Shown piece by piece: positions 57,992-64,000 of a DNA stretch of 64,000 nt. The stretch covers positions 41,642 to 105,641 of the forward strand of contig NZ_JADMLG010000023.1 in the NCBI RefSeq assembly GCF_015674855.1. The letters run 5' to 3'. Made by a program: the position numbers and the translations under genes. The notes under the pieces were generated by a model, which did no database searches, was not told the origin of the DNA, and saw only the letters and a program-made list of their open reading frames with translations. The number at the start of each line of letters is the position of its first letter. Within the stretch, counting starts at the first letter, position 1. This DNA is from Nocardia bovistercoris (lineage in GTDB: Bacteria > Actinomycetota > Actinomycetes > Mycobacteriales > Mycobacteriaceae).

Positions 57992-59665
57992 TCAACCCGC
58001 CACCAGCCCCCGTCCCGGTATGGCGTCGAGCAGTCCGCGCGTGTACTCCTCGCGCGGATCGCCGAACACCTGCGCGGTCGGCGCGGCCTCGACCACCTTC
58101 CCCGCACGCATGACCAGGACCTCGTCGGCGATCCGGCGCACCACGGCGAGATCGTGGGAGATGAACAGGTAGGAGAGTCCGAGTTCGGCCTGTAGGTCGT
58201 TGAGCAGGGCGAGGATCTGCGCCTGCACGAGCACGTCTAGCGCCGAAACCGCTTCGTCGCAGATCACCACCTCCGGCGACAGCGCGAGCGCCCGCGCGAT
58301 CGCGACCCGCTGACGCTGCCCGCCGGAAAGCTCGTTGGGGTAGCGGCGCATGACCGAACTCGGCAGCGACACCTTGTCGAGCAGTTCGCACACCATGTCG
58401 CGCCGCTGGCTCGGGGTGCCGATCCGGTGGGTGCGCAGCGGTTCCTCGATGGTGCGGTAGATCGAGTACATCGGATCGAGCGACCCGTAGGGGTCCTGGA
58501 AGATCGGCTGCACGCGACGGCGAAAGGCGAAAGCCGCCTTGCGATCCAGCGTCGCGACCGCGCGACCGTCGAATTCGACCGCGCCCGAGGTCGGTTCGAG
58601 CAGACCGAGCGCCATCTGCGCGACCGTCGACTTCCCCGAGCCGGATTCGCCGACGATCGCGAGGGTGGTGCCGCGTCGCAGCCGGAACGACACGTCGTCG
58701 ACGGCGGTGAGTCCGGTGGACCGCCACGGCGTCGCGCCGCGAATTCGGAAGACCTTGGTGAGATTTCGCGCGACCAGTGGATCGGCGTCGCCGTCGGCCG
58801 TCGCTACCTCGACGGCTCGCTCACGCACCGCGATCCGCTCGCGATCGGCGGACCTGCGCCCGGCAGCCAAGGACGGCGCGGAATTCACCAACTTCTTCGT
58901 GTAGGCATGCCTCGGGTCGCGCAGGATGTCCGCGGCCGGACCGGATTCCACCACGCGGCCGCGATACATCACGACCAGGTGTTCGGCGCGTTCGGCGGCC
59001 AATCCGAGGTCGTGGGTGATGAGCAGGACCGCGGTGCCGAGTTCGGCGGTGAGTCCGGCGAGGTGGTCGAGGATCTGCCGCTGCACGGTGACGTCGAGCG
59101 CCGAGGTGGGTTCGTCGGCGATCAACAGCGCGGGCCTGCAAGCCAATCCGATGGCGATGAGCGCGCGTTGGCGCATCCCGCCGGAGAATTCGTGCGGGTA
59201 TTGATTGACCCGGCGTTCGGCATCGGGCATACCCGCTTCTTCGAGCAGCTCGACCGCTCGACGTCGCGCCGCCTTGCCTTTGGCGATGCCGTTGGCCTCC
59301 AGGGTTTCGGTGATCTGGAAGCCGATCTTCCACACCGGATTCAGGTTCGACATCGGGTCCTGCGGCACCAGCCCGATTTCGCTGCCGCGCACCGCTACGA
59401 TCTGCTTCTTCGATGCCTTGGTCAGGTCATTGCCGTCGAAGACGATCGATCCGGCCGTGATCTCGCCGGTGCCGGGCAGCAGGTCGATGATGCTGTGCGC
59501 CGTCGTGGTCTTGCCCGACCCGGATTCGCCGACGATCGCGACGGTCTGGCCCGGGTACACGGTGAGCCCGACATCGCGCACCGCGGGCACGCGCTCACCG
59601 TCGGAGGTGAAGCAGACCGTAAGATTTTCGATCTCGAGCAGTGGGCGATCCGACATCGCGCTCAC
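57992..59665 (-). CDS. dppD: Dipeptide/oligopeptide ABC transporter ATP-binding protein (fused DppD-DppF)
   Basis: 557 aa with two complete nucleotide-binding domains. The first: Walker A IVGESGSGKTTTAHS (about residue 36), signature FSGGMRQRALIA, Walker B LLIADEPTSALD. The second: Walker A IVGESGSGKSTVAQ (about 333), signature LSGGQRQRVAIA, Walker B VVICDEAVSALD. Each ends with the oligopeptide-transporter extension that often binds an Fe-S cluster in bacteria; by eye a Cys cluster is not obvious. Last gene of dppABCD; overlaps dppC by 4 bp. Imports peptides for nutrition. Confidence 0.94.
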   Translation of the reverse strand: MSAMSDRPLLEIENLTVCFTSDGERVPAVRDVGLTVYPGQTVAIVGESGSGKTTTAHSIIDLLPGTGEITAGSIVFDGNDLTKASKKQIVAVRGSEIGLVPQDPMSNLNPVWKIGFQITETLEANGIAKGKAARRRAVELLEEAGMPDAERRVNQYPHEFSGGMRQRALIAIGLACRPALLIADEPTSALDVTVQRQILDHLAGLTAELGTAVLLITHDLGLAAERAEHLVVMYRGRVVESGPAADILRDPRHAYTKKLVNSAPSLAAGRRSADRERIAVRERAVEVATADGDADPLVARNLTKVFRIRGATPWRSTGLTAVDDVSFRLRRGTTLAIVGESGSGKSTVAQMALGLLEPTSGAVEFDGRAVATLDRKAAFAFRRRVQPIFQDPYGSLDPMYSIYRTIEEPLRTHRIGTPSQRRDMVCELLDKVSLPSSVMRRYPNELSGGQRQRVAIARALALSPEVVICDEAVSALDVLVQAQILALLNDLQAELGLSYLFISHDLAVVRRIADEVLVMRAGKVVEAAPTAQVFGDPREEYTRGLLDAIPGRGLVAG

Positions 59666-60615
59666 CTCCGTTTCGTCCGCGGATCGAGCGCGTCACGCAG
59701 GGCGTCGCCGAGCAGGATGAAACTCAGCACGGTGAGCGCCAGCGCCGTGGCGGGATAGAACAGAATCGGTGAGCCGCCGCGCAGCTGCACCTGATTGGTG
59801 TTGATGTCCGAGCCCCAGGACACGATGGTGCGCGGCAGCCCGACGCCGAGATAGGACAGTGTCGCCTCGGCGACGATGAACGCCCCGAGCCCGATGGTCG
59901 TCACCACGATCAGCGGGCTCGCGGCATTCGGCAGGACGTGCCGCAACAGGATGCGCCCGCGCGAGACCCCGAGCGCGGTGGCGGCCTTCACGTATTCGCT
60001 GTTCTTGGCTTCGATCACGGCGCCGCGGGCGATCCGTGCGGCCTGCGGCCAGGTGAACGCGACAAGGATCAGGATCACCGTCCAGATGGTGCGCTGATCG
60101 AGCAGCTGCATGATGACGATCGCCGCGAGAATCATCGGGATGGCGAAGAAGATCTCCGCGATCCGCGAGATTATCGAGTCGAGCACACCGCCGTAGAAGC
60201 CCGCCAGTGCGCCGAGAACTCCGCCGACGAGCAGGAACAGCGTGGTGGCGCCGAGTCCGCACAATACGGAGGCCCGCGCGCCGTGGACGGTGCGCGCGTA
60301 GATGTCGCACCCCTGCCTGTCGAAGCCGAACGGGTGGCCGGGTTCGCGCGGGTGCATGCTGAAATCGCCGTTGCAGTAGCGCGGATCCTGGTCGGTGAAC
60401 AGACTCGGCCAGATCACCACGACAAGCACGAAAACGATCAGCAGCGCCGCGATCACGAACAGCGGGTTGCGCCGCAACCGGCGCCAGGCGTCGCGCCACA
60501 GACTCAGCGGCGCACCGGATTCCCGCACCCCGTCGGTGGCGAGCACTTCCACCTCGTCGGGCGGGGCGACGTAACGCTCTTGGCGCGGACGGGGTTTCGC
60601 GAACCGGTCACCCAT
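59662..60615 (-). CDS. dppC: Dipeptide ABC transporter permease
   Basis: 317 aa. N-terminal cytoplasmic stretch, then TM LFVIAALLIVFVLVVVIWPS, OppC-like periplasmic segment (HPFGFDRQGCDIYARTVHGA), and the EAA loop EYVKAATALGVSRGRILLRH preceding the last helices. DppC/OppC family. Overlaps dppD and dppB genes (4 and 8 bp). Confidence 0.94.
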   Translation of the reverse strand: MGDRFAKPRPRQERYVAPPDEVEVLATDGVRESGAPLSLWRDAWRRLRRNPLFVIAALLIVFVLVVVIWPSLFTDQDPRYCNGDFSMHPREPGHPFGFDRQGCDIYARTVHGARASVLCGLGATTLFLLVGGVLGALAGFYGGVLDSIISRIAEIFFAIPMILAAIVIMQLLDQRTIWTVILILVAFTWPQAARIARGAVIEAKNSEYVKAATALGVSRGRILLRHVLPNAASPLIVVTTIGLGAFIVAEATLSYLGVGLPRTIVSWGSDINTNQVQLRGGSPILFYPATALALTVLSFILLGDALRDALDPRTKRR

Positions 60616-61534
60616 AGCGAATCCTCGGGTCGAGTGCGGCGTAGAGCAGGTCGACGACCAGATTCGCGATCAGGAAGATCACCACGAGCACCGTCACGAA
60701 CGACACCACCGTCGGCGGTTCGCCGCGCGTGATCGCCTGGTAGAGGGTGCCGCCGACGCCCGGAATGTTGAAGATGCCCTCGGTGACCACCGCGCCGCCG
60801 ATCAGCGCGCCCAGATCCGCGCCGAGGAAGGTGACCACCGGGATCATCGAATTGCGCAGGATGTGCACGGTGATTACACGCGGCCTGCCGAGTCCCTTGG
60901 CGGTGGCCGTGCGCACGTAGTCCGCGGACATGTTCTCGGCCACCGAATTCCGGGTCAGCCGAAGCACATAGGCGAAGGACAGCGAACCAAGGACGAAGGC
61001 GGGCAGGAGCAGTTCGGACACGCTCGCGCCGCCGGTGACCGTCACCGGTGCGATACCCCATTTCACCCCGAACAGGAATTGGGCGAGGAATCCGGTCACG
61101 AAGATCGGTACCGCGATGATGACCAGGCTCACCACCAGCAGGGTGGAATCGAAGAGCCTGCCTTTGCGCAGTCCGGCGATCAGGCCGAACAGCACGCCGA
61201 ACACGCCCTCGATCAGCACCGCCAGGAGCGAGAGTTTGATCGTGACCGGGAAGGCGCGCGCCAGCTCGTCGCGCACCGGGCGACCGGAGAACGCCGTGCC
61301 GAAATCGAGGGTGACTATGCCTTTCAGATAGAGCAGGTATTGCACGAGGAACGGTTCGTCGAGGTGGTAGCGCGCCCGGAGTTGGGCCTCGACGGCCGGT
61401 GTCATCGGTTTGTCGCCCGCCAGCGCCCGAATCGGGTCGCCGGGGATGAGGAAGACCAGTGCGTAGATGAGCAGGGTGGCCCCGAGGAAGACCGGGATCA
61501 TCTGGAGTAGTCGCCGCAGGATGTACCACGCCAT
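60608..61534 (-). CDS. dppB: Dipeptide ABC transporter permease
   Basis: 308 aa. MAWYILRRLLQMIPVFLGAT is the usual OppB/DppB first helix; EAA loop ADYVRTATAKGLGRPRVITV; C-terminal end DLLYAALDPRIRYG is diagnostic. ATG 61534 begins 19 bp after dppA stops. Confidence 0.95.
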   Translation of the reverse strand: MAWYILRRLLQMIPVFLGATLLIYALVFLIPGDPIRALAGDKPMTPAVEAQLRARYHLDEPFLVQYLLYLKGIVTLDFGTAFSGRPVRDELARAFPVTIKLSLLAVLIEGVFGVLFGLIAGLRKGRLFDSTLLVVSLVIIAVPIFVTGFLAQFLFGVKWGIAPVTVTGGASVSELLLPAFVLGSLSFAYVLRLTRNSVAENMSADYVRTATAKGLGRPRVITVHILRNSMIPVVTFLGADLGALIGGAVVTEGIFNIPGVGGTLYQAITRGEPPTVVSFVTVLVVIFLIANLVVDLLYAALDPRIRYG

Positions 61535-61553
61535 GAGGGATCGGGCTCCGCGA

Positions 61554-63161
61554 CTACTTCTCGATGTTCTCGAAGTCGAACAGGCCGTTCCAGGCGAGTT
61601 CGGCCTTGCCGACCCGATCCGAACGACCCGCGGCTCCCTTGTAGTCGAAGACCGGGATATCGGCCATATCCGCGAACAGCAGCGCCTGCGCCTGCGCCAC
61701 GATCCGGTGCGACTCCTCCAGTGTCGGCGCGGCCAGCGCGGCATCGAGCAGGCGGTCGAATTCGGGATCCGCGTAGCCCACGTTGTTGGTGTCGGAGTAG
61801 CTGTAGTACTGCGAGGTAAGGAATTGCAGCATGGTCGGGTAGTCGCCCTGCCAGCCGTGTCGGAACGCCTTGCCGATGGTCTTCGCGTCCACCAGGTCCC
61901 TGACGGTCTTGAAGGTCGGGTACGGCACGCCGACGGCGTCGATGCCGAGGGTGTTCTTGACGCTGTTGGCCACGGCCTCGATCCACGCCTGATGTCCGCC
62001 GTCGGAGTTGTAGGCGATTTCGAAGCGACCCGACCACGGCGCGATGGCATCGGCCTGCGCCCACACCCGTCGCGCCTCCTCCGGGTTGTATTTCAGCACT
62101 TCGGAACCGGGCAGGTTCGGGTCGAATCCGGGCAGCGTGCTCGCGGTGAAATCGCGGGCGGGCATCCTGGTGCCGTTGAAGATGGTCTGCCCGATCTGCT
62201 CGCGGTTGATGGCAAGGGAGATGGCCCGCTTGCGCAGTAGACCCTCCTGGCCGCCGAAATGCGGGACGTTCGGCTGTACGCCGATGAGCCCGTTCTGTGC
62301 CGTGGGAGCGAGGATCGCCCGATCGCCGAGGTCGGCGCGATAGGTGGTCAGCGCACTGTCGGGAATGGTGTCGAGGGCGTCCAGATTGCCCGCGAGCAGA
62401 TCGGAGTACGCGGTGTCGAAGGACTGGTACATCACGAAGCGCAGGCCCTTGTTCTTCGCGGGCCGCCCGCCCCGGTAGTCGGGATTGGGCACGAGGTCGA
62501 TCTTGACGTTGTGCTCCCACGCGTCGTTACCCGCGAACTTGTATGGCCCGTTGCCGATCGGGTTCTCGCCGAACGCCTTCATGTCCTTGAACGCCGCCTC
62601 CGGCAGCGGATAGAAGGGCGCGTAGCCGAGTGCGGTCTCGAAATCGATGGACGGCCGTTTCAGCTCGACGGTGAACGTGTTGTCGTCGACGACCCGCAGG
62701 CCCGACATGGTCTGCGCGGTTGGCTGATTCGCCGAGACCTCGTCGAAGCCGACGATGGGGCTGAAGACATAGCTCTGCAACTGCGCGTTGGCGCCGAGTG
62801 CGCCGTAGTTCCACGCGTCGACATACGACTTCGCGGTGACGGGGGTGCCGTCGGAGAATGTCCATCCGCTCTTGATCGTGATGCGGTAGGACTTCCGGTC
62901 GCTCGAGGTGATCGACTCGGCCATCTCGTCGTGCGCGGCGCCCTTGTTGTCGTAGTACTTCAGGCCCGCGAACAGGCGATCGACCACACGGCCGCCCTGA
63001 TTTTCGTTGGTATTGGTCGGCACGAGCGGATTCTGCGGCTCGCCGCCGTTGACGGTGACGACGTCGGGATCGACGGGATCGCTCGACGAACAGGCGGCCA
63101 GGCCGAGGCCCGCGGCGAGCAGCACCGCCGTCGCGTACGCGGTAGCTTTGCGAAAAATCAA
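61554..63161 (-). CDS. dppA: Peptide-binding lipoprotein of the dipeptide ABC transporter
   Basis: 535 aa SBP family 5 protein. Lipoprotein signal: MIFRKATAYATAVLLAAGLG LAAC, lipobox LAAC with Cys at residue 24. Typical internal motifs: RSGWTFSDGTPVTAKSYVDAWN (here SGWTFSDGTPVTAKSYVDAW) and FGENPIGNGPYKF. TTG 63161 is the start: GGGAGGG lies 6 nt upstream, and earlier starts would put the signal peptide internally. Captures peptides outside the membrane. Confidence 0.93.
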   Translation of the reverse strand: MIFRKATAYATAVLLAAGLGLAACSSSDPVDPDVVTVNGGEPQNPLVPTNTNENQGGRVVDRLFAGLKYYDNKGAAHDEMAESITSSDRKSYRITIKSGWTFSDGTPVTAKSYVDAWNYGALGANAQLQSYVFSPIVGFDEVSANQPTAQTMSGLRVVDDNTFTVELKRPSIDFETALGYAPFYPLPEAAFKDMKAFGENPIGNGPYKFAGNDAWEHNVKIDLVPNPDYRGGRPAKNKGLRFVMYQSFDTAYSDLLAGNLDALDTIPDSALTTYRADLGDRAILAPTAQNGLIGVQPNVPHFGGQEGLLRKRAISLAINREQIGQTIFNGTRMPARDFTASTLPGFDPNLPGSEVLKYNPEEARRVWAQADAIAPWSGRFEIAYNSDGGHQAWIEAVANSVKNTLGIDAVGVPYPTFKTVRDLVDAKTIGKAFRHGWQGDYPTMLQFLTSQYYSYSDTNNVGYADPEFDRLLDAALAAPTLEESHRIVAQAQALLFADMADIPVFDYKGAAGRSDRVGKAELAWNGLFDFENIEK

Positions 63162-63546
63162 CGCGCCCTCCCGATTTCGACAGTATTGCGGACCGGACGG
63201 GCCCGATCCGAGCCCGCGCGCCCCCGACTCGACTCCACCCGACGACGCCTCGGAGATTAACCATCCGAGCCGACGACTGTCACCCGCTCGGCCCCGACTA
63301 TGACACTTATTACCAAAGCGGCAACTTAGCCGAAACAGGTCGATGATCATCGGGAAACGACCGATCCCCGACGGTGCGCGACGCACCGGCGACAAGCGGT
63401 TCGAGCCCGGCGCCGAGCTTCCGCGGGCCGGGTACGCGAACCGGGTTCCCGAGTTGTCGATCCCGGTGATCGACGTTGACTACTGTCGACACGACAGCGT
63501 TCGCGCGAACGACCCGCGCCAAGGTTCCGTGGAAAGAAGTGACGAG
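63162..63546. other. 385-bp divergent region between dppA and acs
   Basis: No gene supported. Contains a tight hairpin CGGTGCG-CGA-CGCACCG (63372-63388) and, nearer acs, TTGACTACTGTCGACACGAC, a possible -35 (TTGACT) and operator. Likely the promoters of both transcription units. Confidence 0.5.
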
Positions 63547-64000
63547 ATGACCGATATCAGCGCCGATCACAGTGCCTCGTACCCTCCCTCCGCCGAGTTC
63601 GCCGCGCAGGCGAACGCCGACCAGTCCTGGTACGAACGCGCCGCCACCGACCGCGAAGCCTTCTGGGCCGAACAAGCCGGACGCCTGCACTGGCACGAGC
63701 CATGGAATCAGGTCCTGGACTGGAGCGACGCCCCCGTCGCCAAATGGTTCCTCGGCGGGAAACTCAATGTCGCCTACAACTGCGTCGACCGCCACGTGCT
63801 CGACGGCCACGGCGACCAGACCGCCATCCATTTCGTCGGCGAACCCGGCGACACCCGCGCCATGACCTACCGAGACCTGCTCGCCGAGGTCTCCCGCGCC
63901 GCCAACTACCTCACCGAACTCGGTCTGGTGGCCGGTGACCGGGTCGCGATCTACATGCCGATGATCCCCGAGGCCGTCGTCGCCATCCTGGCCTGCGCCC
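63547..64000 (+). CDS. acs: Acetyl-CoA synthetase, 5' part
   Basis: First 151 residues, continuing past the window. MTDISADHSASYPPSAEFAA, FWAEQAGRLHWHEPWNQVLD, WFLGGKLNVAYNCVDRHV and YLTELGLVAGDRVAIYMPMI PEAVVAIL are the conserved Acs N-terminal sequences. Converts acetate, ATP and CoA to acetyl-CoA. GGAAAGAAG precedes ATG 63547. Divergent from dppA, as Rv3667/Rv3666c in M. tuberculosis. Confidence 0.94.
   Translation, partial: MTDISADHSASYPPSAEFAAQANADQSWYERAATDREAFWAEQAGRLHWHEPWNQVLDWSDAPVAKWFLGGKLNVAYNCVDRHVLDGHGDQTAIHFVGEPGDTRAMTYRDLLAEVSRAANYLTELGLVAGDRVAIYMPMIPEAVVAILACA

Overview
The window is high-GC actinobacterial chromosomal DNA, most likely from Nocardia or a close relative in the Mycobacteriales. 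The evidence is codon bias, many GTG/TTG and leaderless starts, actinobacterial RNA motifs (a SAM-IV riboswitch and a 6C-type small RNA), and a gene order that, from memory, follows the Mycobacterium tuberculosis Rv3627c-Rv3667 region: dacB, ppa ... holB, topA, cspA, helicase, Tad genes, serB-like HAD, Rv3662c-like, dppDCBA, acs.

Region 1 (1-28.8 kb) is host chromosome with lineage-specific inserts. It begins with the 3'-truncated dacB and ppa. Two MarR/MFS drug-efflux modules follow (2.3-4.7 kb and 8.9-10.8 kb), each with a visible palindromic operator. A class V aminotransferase or cysteine desulfurase lies under a SAM-IV riboswitch (7.3-8.7 kb). A Pls/PosA-type membrane NRPS is translationally coupled to an M1 metallopeptidase (11.0-16.9 kb); its adenylation pocket reads by eye as a near-match to a published lysine code. 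After these come two alpha/beta hydrolases, three SDR dehydrogenases, a secreted/membrane protein, an ABC-2 exporter and a YefM/YoeB toxin-antitoxin pair.

Region 2 (28,953-41,958) is a 13-kb integrated genetic element in a tRNA-Thr(CGU) gene, bounded by identical 46-bp direct repeats. Read leftwards from attR it carries tyrosine integrase, XRE repressor, divergent excisionase-like protein, Zn-finger protein, primase-polymerase/helicase and an AT-rich iteron cluster (candidate origin). A run of overlapping small genes follows, then accessory genes: a HEPN-like protein, a PD-(D/E)xK-like protein and a DUF6879/XRE operon. No FtsK/TraB translocase, capsid, portal or large terminase was recognised. 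The order resembles a phage-inducible chromosomal island (phage satellite), or a transfer-deficient AICE. This is the best candidate for an undescribed system here.

Region 3 (42-64 kb) returns to conserved core genes: holB, topA, cspA, a DUF1998 DEAD-box helicase, the Tad/Flp pilus cluster (ssd-like, tadA, an extra small coupled gene, tadB, tadC, Flp-like pilin, two TadE-like genes), 6C RNA, a HAD phosphatase, a protein with a degenerate Fic motif, a dipeptide ABC transporter (dppA-B-C and a fused two-ATPase dppD) and the start of acs.

All calls come from reading the sequence and translated frames; no database search was run. Family names rest on recognised motifs.
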